Assembly: GCF_036178845.1 (NCBI RefSeq) | Contig: NZ_CP108070.1 | Span: forward strand, 10,850,001-10,914,000 | Length of the DNA stretch: 64,000 nucleotides | Origin: Streptomyces sp. NBC_00271 | Lineage (GTDB): Bacteria > Actinomycetota > Actinomycetes > Streptomycetales > Streptomycetaceae | Direction of reading: 5' to 3' | Shown here: positions 1 through 8,086 of the stretch, one piece after another | How the letters are laid out: each line of letters begins with the position of its first letter | Numbering within the stretch: position 1 is the stretch's first letter | Made by a program: the position numbers and the translations under genes | The notes under the pieces: generated by a model | The model's database searches: none | What the model was told of the DNA's origin: nothing | What the model saw: only the letters and a program-made list of their open reading frames with translations

Positions 1-588
1 GAGGCGGCCGCCGAGGTACTGCGACAGGTGCCGGACGACCAGCCGGCCTGTGTGGTGGAGGCCGCGCGGGCCCAGCTGGCGGCGGGCCGCCCCGCCGCCG
101 CGCTCGACCTGCTCGACCGCCTGCGCGCCGAGGGTCCGGCCGGTCCGGCGGTGACCGTGCGGGCCACGCTGACCCGGGCGCAGGCCGCACTCGAGGCGGG
201 TGACTCGGCCGCCGCGCGCAAGCTCGTGGGCCAGGCGCTCCTGGAGGCCCGGCGCGAGCGGCTGCGGCGGCCTTTCTTGGAGGCTGGACCGTGGATCCGA
301 CGCCTCTTGGGCACGGCGCCACTGCAGCCACTTGCCGCGGGCTGGTTGACGACCGGCGACGTGCCCCGGCTCGAAACGCCCGCACCGCTCGTCGTGCAGG
401 AGCTGAGCGAACGCGAACGCGACGTTCTGCGGCGACTGGCCCAGACGATGTCGACGGAAGAGATCGCGGCCGACCTCTGCGTGTCGGTGAACACGGTCAA
501 GACCCACCCCAAGAGCGTCTACCGGAAACTGGCGGTGAACCGGCGCAACGAAGCGGTGCGCCGGGCGCGCGAGCTGCGGCTGCTGTGA
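1..588 (+). CDS. LuxR-family transcriptional regulator, C-terminal part (5' end outside window)
   Basis: The frame is open from base 1, so the true start lies upstream and only about 195 codons are visible. The first ~125 residues are an Ala/Leu-rich helical stretch like the repeat region of large LAL/MalT-type LuxR regulators. The last ~60 residues, from LSERERDVLRRLA, form a LuxR helix-turn-helix, so the protein should bind DNA as a cytoplasmic regulator. Oddity: the recognition helix reads NTVKTHPKSVYRKL, with Pro (codon ccc, 508-510) where relatives usually have Leu (VKTHLKS); a single T-to-C change would explain it and would be expected to disturb DNA binding. Target genes cannot be read from the sequence. 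The family call is secure; whether the protein is functional is uncertain. Confidence 0.85.
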   Translation, partial: EAAAEVLRQVPDDQPACVVEAARAQLAAGRPAAALDLLDRLRAEGPAGPAVTVRATLTRAQAALEAGDSAAARKLVGQALLEARRERLRRPFLEAGPWIRRLLGTAPLQPLAAGWLTTGDVPRLETPAPLVVQELSERERDVLRRLAQTMSTEEIAADLCVSVNTVKTHPKSVYRKLAVNRRNEAVRRARELRLL

Positions 589-608
589 ACCCGTACCGGT
601 GACCACCC

Positions 609-625
609 TCGCCCGTCACGGGTGA
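609..625. promoter_or_regulatory. 17-bp palindrome TCGCCCG-TCA-CGGGTGA (box 1 of 3)
   Basis: Near-perfect inverted repeat with heptamer arms and a 3-nt centre, about 140 bp upstream of the membrane protein start at 768. Two similar boxes lie before the next genes (1536-1552 and 2350-2366). The repetition before separate genes suggests a shared operator; the binding protein is unknown. Confidence 0.5.
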
Positions 626-767
626 GGCGCGGGACGAGCCGTTCGGATGCGATGGGAGTGGCGGCACCACGCACCTCCCGACCGGGCGGGACGCCCGGAG
701 CATCGCGAGTCCGGCGATGTGGCCGATGTCCCTCGTTCCGGTGCGCCGAATCGGAGAGAAGGCCTTG

Positions 768-1286
768 ATGTCACGGACCGAACCCGCCGTAACCTCAGCG
801 GCCGACCCCGACCACCAGGCGCACGCCGACTACACCGGTGGTGTCTACGGGTCCATGCTCGCCGCGTCAGTGGTGATCGGCACCGGCACGCTGGGCTCGT
901 TCCCGCACCTGGAGCTGGCGGCGCTGCTCTTGGGCACCGGCTTGGCGTTCTGGATCGCGCACGTGCACGCCCAGCTGTTCGGGGCGCGTCTGGCCCGGCA
1001 GGCCCTGGACTGGAGGACCGTCGTCGAGGTGTGCCGTGCGGAGTGGCCGATCGTCAAGGCCGCCGTCCCGCCGACCGTGGCCGTGGCCGTCAGCCCGCTC
1101 CTGGGCCTCGGCCTCCAAGGCACCTTCTGGCTCGCGCTCGCCGTCGCCGTGGCCGGGCAGGTGGGATGGTCGGCGGCAGCGGCACGCCGCGCGGGCGCCT
1201 CCTGGCGCCTCACGGCCGTCACTGCCTCGATCAATCTGCTGCTCGGCCTGCTGATCATCTCGTTCAAGCTCGTCCTGACGCATTGA
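768..1286 (+). CDS. conserved actinobacterial integral membrane protein, function unknown
   Basis: 172 codons, ATG chosen because GGAGAGAAGG lies a few bases upstream; an in-frame ATG at 717 has no ribosome site. About four hydrophobic segments are visible (roughly residues 29-48, 50-68, 100-135 and 148-168), separated by short basic loops, so it should be an inner-membrane protein. The Gly/Ala-rich first helices resemble small uncharacterised Streptomyces membrane proteins found beside stress genes. I recognise no enzyme motif or transporter signature. It is followed after 17 nt by a 65-codon gene, probably co-transcribed, and preceded by a 17-bp palindrome shared with two neighbouring genes, which suggests common regulation. 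Confidence 0.7.
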   Translation: MSRTEPAVTSAADPDHQAHADYTGGVYGSMLAASVVIGTGTLGSFPHLELAALLLGTGLAFWIAHVHAQLFGARLARQALDWRTVVEVCRAEWPIVKAAVPPTVAVAVSPLLGLGLQGTFWLALAVAVAGQVGWSAAAARRAGASWRLTAVTASINLLLGLLIISFKLVLTH

Positions 1287-1303
1287 AAGGTCGTTCTGAG
1301 CCC

Positions 1304-1501
1304 ATGCGCTACGAGATCCGTGTCGAGGGACTCATGACGGAGACGCTGACCAAGGCGTTTCCGGAGATGGACCACGTGGTGATGTCCGGGCAGACCGTCC
1401 TGTTCGGCCCCGTTGTCGACGAGGCGCACCTGTACGGGCTGCTGGCCCGCTGCCAGTCGCTGGGACTGCACGTCATAGAGATGCGCCGGCTGCCGGAGTG
1501 A
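1304..1501 (+). CDS. small conserved hypothetical protein (65 aa)
   Basis: ATG at 1304 follows the membrane protein stop by 17 nt, so the two are probably one transcript. The sequence starts MRYEIRVEGLM and ends HVIEMRRLPE with a beta-alpha-beta pattern: an N-terminal strand, a polar middle, the strand TVLFGPV, a helix DEAHLYGLLARCQSLG and a final strand. This is the pattern of the small ferredoxin-like 'YEVRVRG...LYGLL.R...LGL.L..VRR' proteins common in actinomycetes, whose function is not established. No catalytic residues or metal ligands stand out. The coding call rests on start context, codon use and that recurring pattern. Confidence 0.6.
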   Translation: MRYEIRVEGLMTETLTKAFPEMDHVVMSGQTVLFGPVVDEAHLYGLLARCQSLGLHVIEMRRLPE

Positions 1502-1514
1502 CCGGGGCGTACGC

Positions 1515-1534
1515 CGTCCCCGAGGGCAGGGACG
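1515..1534. terminator. possible short hairpin terminator
   Basis: CGTCCC and GGGACG arms around an 8-nt loop, 14 nt after the stop at 1501. There is no T-run, as is usual in this kind of genome. It sits immediately before the palindrome at 1536. Confidence 0.3.
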
Positions 1535-1535
1535 A

Positions 1536-1552
1536 TCACCCGCCGGGGGTGA
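1536..1552. promoter_or_regulatory. 17-bp palindrome TCACCCG-CCG-GGGGTGA (box 2 of 3)
   Basis: One mismatch between the arms. It lies about 118 bp before the HdeD-like gene at 1671 and matches the boxes at 609 and 2350 in arm sequence and spacer length. Confidence 0.45.
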
Positions 1553-1670
1553 ACCGGCAGCGGGCGGCGCGCGGGACGCTGACCCGGTGAAGTCCCCGCA
1601 CACCGTCCCGTCGGCGGTCCGGCGACGACCCGCTCGACCGCGTCAGGACTCGACCGCGTGAGGAGGAGCC

Positions 1671-2333
1671 ATGACCGATTCGCGTGGTCCGGCACCGCGT
1701 ACCGAGCCCGGGCCCAGGCCCGAAGGGGCGGCCTCCCCGCCGCCCGACGACGCCGAGGAACTGCTGGCGGGACTCGGCCGCTCATGGACCTGGATCCTGG
1801 GTTCGGCGATCACGACGCTGGTGCCGGGCATCCTGGTGCTGGTGTGGCCGGACGAGACCCTGCACATCCTGGCGGTACTCATCGGTCTCTATCTGGTCGT
1901 GACCGGGGTGTTCCGCTTCGTGGCGGTCTTCGGCCGCGAGGAGCACGGCGAGCGGATTCCCGGGCTCTTGCTCTCGATACTGTTCGTCCTGGCCGGGGTG
2001 CTGTGCCTGAGGAACCCGCTGCAGACCATCGCCGCGCTCTCGCTGATCGTCGGCGTCGTCTGGCTCGCGTCCGGCATGCTGACCGCCTATACGGCCATCG
2101 CCATGAAGGCCCTCCCGCACCGTGGCGTCGTCTTCTGCGCCGCAGCGCTCGGCATCGTCGCGGGAGTCGTGGTGCTCGCCCTGCCGACCGAGTCCGCCCG
2201 CGCCCTGACCCGGCTGCTCGGCCTGTGGCTCGTCCTGCTCGGCCTGATCGAACTCGTCCTCGCCTTCGCCTGGCGGGCCGCGCTGCGCCGCGCACGCGCC
2301 GCGGACCCGTACGGCTCCGCCCCGTCGCCCTGA
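1671..2333 (+). CDS. HdeD/DUF308-family membrane protein
   Basis: 220 aa, ATG preceded by GAGGAGG. A Pro/Glu-rich cytoplasmic leader of about 40 residues is followed by six closely spaced hydrophobic helices in three similar pairs (for example VLVWPDETLHILAVLIGLYL and VLCLRNPLQTIAALSLIVGV). The repeated 'hydrophobic-P-hydrophobic' hairpins are the hallmark of DUF308, the family of E. coli HdeD, linked there to acid resistance. The biochemical role is unknown; it may stabilise membranes under stress. It stands alone, preceded by a 17-bp palindrome and followed by a gene preceded by the same kind of box, so a stress-controlled monocistronic unit is likely. Confidence 0.8.
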   Translation: MTDSRGPAPRTEPGPRPEGAASPPPDDAEELLAGLGRSWTWILGSAITTLVPGILVLVWPDETLHILAVLIGLYLVVTGVFRFVAVFGREEHGERIPGLLLSILFVLAGVLCLRNPLQTIAALSLIVGVVWLASGMLTAYTAIAMKALPHRGVVFCAAALGIVAGVVVLALPTESARALTRLLGLWLVLLGLIELVLAFAWRAALRRARAADPYGSAPSP

Positions 2334-2349
2334 GACTCCGCGGCGACGT

Positions 2350-2366
2350 TCACCCGTCCCGGGTGA
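2350..2366. promoter_or_regulatory. 17-bp perfect palindrome TCACCCG-TCC-CGGGTGA (box 3 of 3)
   Basis: Perfect heptamer arms, 79 bp before the SHOCT gene at 2445. The sequence after the box (GGTGAGGC..GGACGA.CC) also resembles that following box 1, so the similarity extends beyond the palindrome. Confidence 0.55.
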
Positions 2367-2444
2367 GGCCGGACGAACCTTGCCGTGCGCATGCTGAATC
2401 GGGAGGAACGACTGCCGGGCGATCGCCCGGGATGGAGGAGCGAC

Positions 2445-2903
2445 ATGAGCACACAGATGTACCTCGCGTACGACTACCCGCTGCTGAGCGTCTTCTGGAG
2501 CATGCTCTGGTTCTTCCTGTGGATCATGTGGTTCATCCTGCTCTTCCGGATCATCATCGACATCTTCCGTGACGACGAGCTGGGTGGTTGGGCCAAGGCA
2601 GGCTGGCTCCTGTTCGTCATCCTCCTGCCCTTCCTGGGCGTCCTCGTCTACGTGATCGCCCGCGGCAAGAACATGGGTCGCCGAGAGATGAATCAGGCCC
2701 GCGCGCAGCAGGAGGCCTTCGACTCCTACATCCGGCAGGCGGCGGGCGGCACCGGAACCAGCAGCGTCGACGAACTCGCCAAGCTGTCCGAGATCCGCGC
2801 CCGTGGCGACATCACGGACGAGGAGTTCCGCAGGGCGAAGGAACTCGTTCTGAGCGGTCAGGGCCCGTCCAGCGGCTCGGGCACCGCCGCCTCGGGCCAG
2901 TGA
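2445..2903 (+). CDS. membrane protein with PLDc_N-like helices and C-terminal SHOCT domain
   Basis: 152 aa, start chosen at ATG 2445 after GGAGGAG; the in-frame ATG at 2385 lies too close to the palindrome and lacks a ribosome site. Two transmembrane helices (about residues 12-37 and 48-70) flank a short loop with RDDELGGWAKAGW, the pattern of PLDc_N-type small membrane proteins. The C-terminal 30-40 residues hold a SHOCT motif (DELAKLSEIRARGDITDEEF), a short helical pair often found at the ends of membrane stress proteins and thought to mediate oligomerisation. No enzymatic function is apparent. It converges on the SpoIIE-like gene that ends at 2968. Confidence 0.8.
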   Translation: MSTQMYLAYDYPLLSVFWSMLWFFLWIMWFILLFRIIIDIFRDDELGGWAKAGWLLFVILLPFLGVLVYVIARGKNMGRREMNQARAQQEAFDSYIRQAAGGTGTSSVDELAKLSEIRARGDITDEEFRRAKELVLSGQGPSSGSGTAASGQ

Positions 2904-2967
2904 GCGCCGGACGAGGCGACGCCGGGCAGCACGAGGTCACCAGGTAGCACGATGACGGCGGGACCAC

Positions 2968-5313
2968 TCACAGGTGGAGGGTGAACCAGGTGGTCTTGCC
3001 GTCGTCGGTGGGTCGTACGCCCCAGTCGTCGGCGAGCGCGCGGACGAGGACCAGTCCGCGCCCGGATTCGTCGTCCTCGGCCGCGAAGCGGGGTTGGGGC
3101 AACCGCGGGCTGTGGTCGCCGACTTCGACCGTCAGGTCCAAGGCGGTCCGGCACAGGTGCAGTCCGATGGGGCCCTGGGCGTGCTGAACGGCGTTGGTGA
3201 GGACTTCTGAGAGCAACAGCCGCGCGTCGTCGGCCTTTGTGGCGCAGCCCCACGAGGTGAGGGCCTTGCTGAGGAAGGCTCGGCCCTCGGGGACGGAGTC
3301 GGGGACCGCCGGGAGGTCGAGGGAGACGGCGGCGAGCGGTGCTTCGGGCAGTCGAGTCAGCAGCAGGGTGACATCGTCGTTGTGGCCCTCGGCGTCGGGC
3401 AGCAAGGTGGTCAGGACGTGGTCGGCGGCCACCTCGAGGTCGGGAGCAGTGGTGAACACGTCGCTCAGCGCGCTGGTGAGCTGGGAGAGCTGGTCCTCGA
3501 TGTCGCTGCCGGGGGTTTCGATCAGTCCGTCGGTGTAGAGCACGAGGGTGGCGCCGGGCGGGATGACCGCGCTGCACTGCTGGTAGAGGACATCACCCAC
3601 GCCGAGGGGCGCGTTGACGGGCGCGGGCAGCGCACGGGCGCCCTCGCCCGGGGTGGCCACCAGGGTGGGCAGATGTCCGGCGGAGCAGATCGTCACCGCG
3701 CCCGCGTCGGCCGCGACCACCAGGTAGCAGCAGGTGACCAGTTGGTCCGGGACGTCGAGGTCGGCGACGGCGGCGTCGAGGGCCTGCATGAGCTGGCGGG
3801 GCTGCATACCGGTCTTGGCCAGGGCGTGTGCGGCGGAACGCAACTGGCCCATGACGGCGGCGGCTTCGAGCCCGCGTCCCATCACGTCGCCGATCAGGAC
3901 GCCGACGCGGCCGGCGCCCAGCGGAACCAGGTCGAACCAGTCGCCGCCCACCCCGGCCCCCTGGGTGGCGGGCCGATAGCGGCTGGCGGTCGTGAGACCG
4001 GGGATGGCGGGCGGAGTGCCCATCAGACTGCGCTGCAGGGTCAGGGCGATGTGCCGCTGTTGTTCGTACAGGACGGTCAGCTCGGCTTCGGCCCGCTTGC
4101 GATCGCTGATGTCGCGGACGATGGCACAGGCGCCGATGACCTCGCCGTCGGGGGAACGGGTCGGCCACAGGGTGATGTCGACGTCGAGGAGATCGCCGTG
4201 ACGGGTGACCCGCAGTGTCTCGAAGTGCTCGACCCTTTCCCCGTTGCGCAACCGGTCCATCAGGAGGTCGATCTCGTGGCCGTGGTCGGGCGGGGCCAGC
4301 AGGGACACATGGCGGCCCATGACCTGGGCGCGGGTGTACCCGTAGAGGCGCTGGGCGGCGGCGTTCCAGTAGGTGATGTGCCCGTCGAGGGTCTTGGCGA
4401 GGATCGCGTCCTGGGAGGACTCGACGAGGGCGGCCAGCTCGTTGATGCGTTCCTCGGCCGCCTTGCGGTCGCTGACGTCGCGGACGGCGGCGGAGACGAG
4501 GAGGCCGTCGGTGGTCTCCAGGGGGCTGAGGCTGATCTCGACGGGGAACTCGGTGCCGTCCTTGCGCAGGCCGTGAAGTTCGAGACCGGCGCCCATGGGG
4601 CGCACCTGGCGGTTGTGGGTGTAGCCGGACCGGTGCTTGGTGTGGTGGGTTCGGAAGCGGTCGGGTACGAGCAAGTCCACTGATCGGCCGAGGAGTTCCT
4701 CGCGGCCGTAGCCGAAGAGTGCTTCGGTCTGGGCGTTGACGAGTCTGATCGTCCCGGTGTCGTCCACGATCACCATGGCGTCCGGCGCCGCCTCCAGCAA
4801 TCCCCGGAACCGGTCCTCGGCTGCCTTGCGGTCGCTCACGTCGCGGACGGCGGCGGAGACGAGGAGGCCGTCGGTGGTCTCCAGAGGGCTGAGGCTGATC
4901 TCGACGGGGAACTCGGTGCCGTCCTTGCGCAGGCCATGGAGTTCGAGACCGGCGCCCATGGGGCGCACTTGACGATTCTCGGCGTAGCCGGAGCGGTGCA
5001 GTGCGTGGTGGGTCCGGAAGCGGTCGGGTACGAGCAAGTCCACTGATCGGCCGAGGAGTTCCTCGCGGCCGTAGCCGAAGAGCGCTTCGGTCTGGGCGTT
5101 GACGAGTGTGATCGTCCCGGTGTCGTCCACGATGATCATGGCGTCCGGCGCCGCTTCCAGGAGCCCTCGAAACCTGTCCTCGGCGCCTCCCGAACGGGCA
5201 CCGCGCTCCCCGGCACAGCACGTCGACGTGGCGCAGCCGGACGCCGAGCCCGGTGCGGCCGAAGCCGAACTGATCGTTTCTCCCACGTTCGCCCCCCCAC
5301 AGACCCTCCGCAC
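2968..5313 (-). CDS. PAS-PAS-PAS SpoIIE-type PP2C phosphatase with C-terminal HATPase domain
   Basis: 781 aa. Three PAS domains (about residues 46-165, 167-287, 290-410) are followed by a SpoIIE/RsbU PP2C phosphatase domain (about 430-640, with GGDWFDLVPL, GDVMGRG and YTDGLIE) and an anti-sigma-type HATPase (about 655-781, with a degenerate N/G box). Family members sense signals through PAS and dephosphorylate anti-sigma-factor antagonists, while the HATPase may phosphorylate the antagonist. PAS1 and PAS2 are almost identical, from a 363-bp tandem duplication. The N-terminus is Cys-rich and poorly conserved; the GTG at 5313 is assumed, but a GTG at 5286 is also possible. No sigma or antagonist gene is adjacent. 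It lies 130 bp downstream of a similar gene on the same strand. Confidence 0.9.
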   Translation of the reverse strand: MRRVCGGANVGETISSASAAPGSASGCATSTCCAGERGARSGGAEDRFRGLLEAAPDAMIIVDDTGTITLVNAQTEALFGYGREELLGRSVDLLVPDRFRTHHALHRSGYAENRQVRPMGAGLELHGLRKDGTEFPVEISLSPLETTDGLLVSAAVRDVSDRKAAEDRFRGLLEAAPDAMVIVDDTGTIRLVNAQTEALFGYGREELLGRSVDLLVPDRFRTHHTKHRSGYTHNRQVRPMGAGLELHGLRKDGTEFPVEISLSPLETTDGLLVSAAVRDVSDRKAAEERINELAALVESSQDAILAKTLDGHITYWNAAAQRLYGYTRAQVMGRHVSLLAPPDHGHEIDLLMDRLRNGERVEHFETLRVTRHGDLLDVDITLWPTRSPDGEVIGACAIVRDISDRKRAEAELTVLYEQQRHIALTLQRSLMGTPPAIPGLTTASRYRPATQGAGVGGDWFDLVPLGAGRVGVLIGDVMGRGLEAAAVMGQLRSAAHALAKTGMQPRQLMQALDAAVADLDVPDQLVTCCYLVVAADAGAVTICSAGHLPTLVATPGEGARALPAPVNAPLGVGDVLYQQCSAVIPPGATLVLYTDGLIETPGSDIEDQLSQLTSALSDVFTTAPDLEVAADHVLTTLLPDAEGHNDDVTLLLTRLPEAPLAAVSLDLPAVPDSVPEGRAFLSKALTSWGCATKADDARLLLSEVLTNAVQHAQGPIGLHLCRTALDLTVEVGDHSPRLPQPRFAAEDDESGRGLVLVRALADDWGVRPTDDGKTTWFTLHL
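4461..5186. repeat. 363-bp tandem duplication encoding two PAS domains
   Basis: Two adjacent units (about 4461-4823 and 4824-5186) align with a constant 363-bp offset, for example CCTTGCGGTCGCT at 4461 and 4824. The encoded 121-residue PAS domains differ at only a few residues, around the ALHRSGYAEN / TKHRSGYTHN segment, so the duplication is recent or maintained by gene conversion. Confidence 0.9.
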
Positions 5314-5443
5314 GGGTCGTTCGGGCCATCTCAGCGCACTTGGGTCACGATCACTCGGGCATGTCTCATTCTGGCCGCACCGCGGTCGATCGTGTCTGCG
5401 GTGAGCGCGGGCTTCGTCCGTCTGCGGACGTGTTCGGTCGCGG

Positions 5444-7888
5444 TTACGTGCGCTCGTGCTGGATGTCGATCTCCGCCCAGATGGACTTCCCTCCGGGCAG
5501 GTGGCGCGTGCCCCAACGCTCGGCGAACTGGGCCACGAGCAACAACCCGCGCCCGCCCTCGTCGAAGGTGCGGGCCCGCCGCATGTGCGGGGCGGTACTG
5601 CTGCCGTCGGAGACCTCGCAGATCAGCACGGTGTCCTGGATCAGGCGTAGCTGAAGGGGAGGGCCGCCGTAGCGGATCGCGTTGGTGACCAGCTCGCTCA
5701 CCACCAACTCCGCGGTGAAGGAGACCTCCTGCAGCCCCCACTTCGCCAGGCGACGGGAGACCTCGCCGCGCGCGCCCGCCACGGCGGCCGGGTCGGCAGG
5801 CAGGTCCCAGGTGGCGACCCGGCCCGAGTCGAGGGTGCGAGTGCGGGCGACGAGCAGGGCGACGTCGTCCGACGGCTGCGCGGGGAGCAGGGTCTGGACC
5901 AGGTCGTCGCAGAGGGCCTCCAGCGAGTGAGCGGGCCGCACCAGGCGCCGGCGCAGCAGCGCCATGCCCTTGCCGAGGTCGTGTTCGGGGACCTCGACGA
6001 GGCCGTCCGTGTACAGCGCGAGCAGGCTGCCACGGGGCACCTCCCATTCGACTGCTTCGAAAGGCAGCCCGCCCACTCCGAGCGGAGGGCCGACCGGCAG
6101 GTCGACGAACTCCGCCGTGCCGTCGGGCGTGACCACGGCGGGCGGGGGATGGCCCGCCCCGGCGGCCGTGCAGCGGCGCGTGACCGGGTCGTAGACCAGG
6201 TACAGACAGGTGGCGATGACATCGGTGAAGTTGTCGAGCTCCGGGTCCTCCGTGCCCGTGCCCTCCTCCGCCCTGAGATGGGTGACCAGGTCGTCCAGAT
6301 GGACGAGGAGCTCCTCGGGAGGCAGGTCGACGTCCGCCAGAGTGCGTACCGCGGTCCGCAGGCGGCCCATGGTGGCGGAGGCGTGCAGACCGTGGCCGAC
6401 CACGTCTCCGACGACCAGGGCGACCCGGGCCCCCGACAGGGGGATCACGTCGAACCAGTCGCCGCCCAGCCCGGCCCGGGAGCGAGCCGGCAGGTAGCGA
6501 TGCGCCACCTCCACGGCCTCCTGGGCGGCGATCCGCTGCGGAAGCAGACTTCGTTGCAGGGCCAGGGCGGTGGTCCGCTCCAGGGTGTACCGGCGGGCGT
6601 TGTCCACGGCCACGGCGGCGCGTGCGGCGATCTCCTCCGCGAGAAGCAGATCGTCTTCGTTGAAGGGGTCCTGGCGCTGGTGGCGGACGAGTACGGCCAC
6701 CCCGAGCGTGATGCCGCGGGCGCGCAGTGGGACGACCATGAGCGAGTGCATTCCGAAGGCGCGGACCTTCACCGCGCGCTCGGGGTCGGCCGTCCGCCAG
6801 CTCTCGACGGCTTCGTCCAGGGTGCTGTGCAGCGAGGAATGCCCGGTGAGAAGGCAGTTGGCGGGCGGCGAGGAATCCGGGTAGTAGTCAACATCTCCCG
6901 GCTGGACCAACGACTCGGGGACGCCAGGAAGGACGGACTGCTGCGCTGCGCGGCGCAGACCGATGGAGCCCTCGCCGGGGGGCCTGGGCTCGATACCGCG
7001 GAACAGCGAGTCCAGCAGGTCGATACTGATGAAGTCGGCGAGTCGGCCCACCGCGACGTCGGCCATCTCCTGAGCGGTACGCGTCACGTCGAGAGTGCTG
7101 CCCACCTGTGCGCTGACGTCGTTCAGCAGGGCGAGCCGTTCCCGGGCCCGGTGCTGCTCGGTGTCGTCGAGCGCGACGACCTGTACGTGTCGCACCTCTC
7201 CCGCGGGGTTCCTGACGGGGGACACGGTGATGGCCCAGAACCTTCCGTGGGCTTCGGGCCGGGGTGGGCCATGTACGTGAAAGAGCTCGGGTTCCCCCGT
7301 CTTGAACACCCGGCGCATCCCCTCTTCGACCGTGGTGCAGATGTGGGGCGGCAGGATGTCGGTGACACGCCGACCGCGCATCTGCCGCTCCGTGAGACCC
7401 AGTTGGCGGATCGCGCCGGCGCTGCCCCGCAGGGCCCGCAAATCGGAGTCGTAGATCATCACAGGAAGGTGGCTCTGCGCGAAGGCTTCCTCCGTCGTCG
7501 CCTCGTCCTTGGCCGGATGTGGCTTCTGACCCGTACGCGGCCGGCGCGGCGGCGTGGCCACGATGAGCCATTGCGGGTTGCCCTCACGGTCGAGTGACGG
7601 GTACGCCCGCAGCTCGGCTTCCGTGTGATGGCCGTCGCGGTGCCGCAGCGGGGTCGTCCCGGTGCGTCCCTCAAGTAGCGCGGAGAAGTCCACCGGGGCG
7701 TCGGCGTCGCAGCCGAACAGACGCGCCGCGGGACGCCCTACGACGTCCTGGTGCGGGTATCCGAGCAACCGCTGCGCGCCGTTACTCCACCCCGTCACGG
7801 TCCCTCGCGCGTCGACGACCGCCGTGGCCGAGGTGACCGGGTCCGGAAGCTGACCGAGGCCGTTTCCCAGGGGGCCGGCATTCTCCAT
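5444..7888 (-). CDS. PAS-PAS-GAF SpoIIE-type PP2C phosphatase with HATPase domain
   Basis: 814 aa starting MENAGPLGNG. Two PAS-like domains (about residues 15-115 and 130-250), a GAF domain (about 265-430), a PP2C/SpoIIE domain (about 450-670, with GGDWFDVIPLSGARVALVVG, GDVVGHG and YTDGLVEVPE) and a HATPase of the RsbW type (about 685-814, ELVVSELVTNAIRYGG and GRGLLLV). This is the usual Streptomyces sensor-phosphatase architecture, acting in the cytoplasm on anti-sigma antagonist proteins. Unlike its neighbour at 2968, all expected ATPase motifs (N-box N, G-box DEGGRG) are visible. The two genes are probably paralogues and may be co-transcribed across a 130-bp gap. The signal sensed by the PAS/GAF domains cannot be read from sequence. 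Confidence 0.9.
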   Translation of the reverse strand: MENAGPLGNGLGQLPDPVTSATAVVDARGTVTGWSNGAQRLLGYPHQDVVGRPAARLFGCDADAPVDFSALLEGRTGTTPLRHRDGHHTEAELRAYPSLDREGNPQWLIVATPPRRPRTGQKPHPAKDEATTEEAFAQSHLPVMIYDSDLRALRGSAGAIRQLGLTERQMRGRRVTDILPPHICTTVEEGMRRVFKTGEPELFHVHGPPRPEAHGRFWAITVSPVRNPAGEVRHVQVVALDDTEQHRARERLALLNDVSAQVGSTLDVTRTAQEMADVAVGRLADFISIDLLDSLFRGIEPRPPGEGSIGLRRAAQQSVLPGVPESLVQPGDVDYYPDSSPPANCLLTGHSSLHSTLDEAVESWRTADPERAVKVRAFGMHSLMVVPLRARGITLGVAVLVRHQRQDPFNEDDLLLAEEIAARAAVAVDNARRYTLERTTALALQRSLLPQRIAAQEAVEVAHRYLPARSRAGLGGDWFDVIPLSGARVALVVGDVVGHGLHASATMGRLRTAVRTLADVDLPPEELLVHLDDLVTHLRAEEGTGTEDPELDNFTDVIATCLYLVYDPVTRRCTAAGAGHPPPAVVTPDGTAEFVDLPVGPPLGVGGLPFEAVEWEVPRGSLLALYTDGLVEVPEHDLGKGMALLRRRLVRPAHSLEALCDDLVQTLLPAQPSDDVALLVARTRTLDSGRVATWDLPADPAAVAGARGEVSRRLAKWGLQEVSFTAELVVSELVTNAIRYGGPPLQLRLIQDTVLICEVSDGSSTAPHMRRARTFDEGGRGLLLVAQFAERWGTRHLPGGKSIWAEIDIQHERT

Positions 7889-8086
7889 GTCCCATCATCG
7901 CCCATCCTGTCCCCCGGGAACTCTCGGGTTCTGGGGAGACAAAGCAGAGGCCGCAGGTCGGCGGAACGTCGCATCCCGTCGCGTCGGTTCCTTCCCCCAC
8001 TTGTATCTCTCCTTGAGCGCACACGCAGGTCGGCGTCCAGTCCCCCGCGCGCCGGAAGGCTCGGAGGTGCTGCCGCACCGCGCCGG

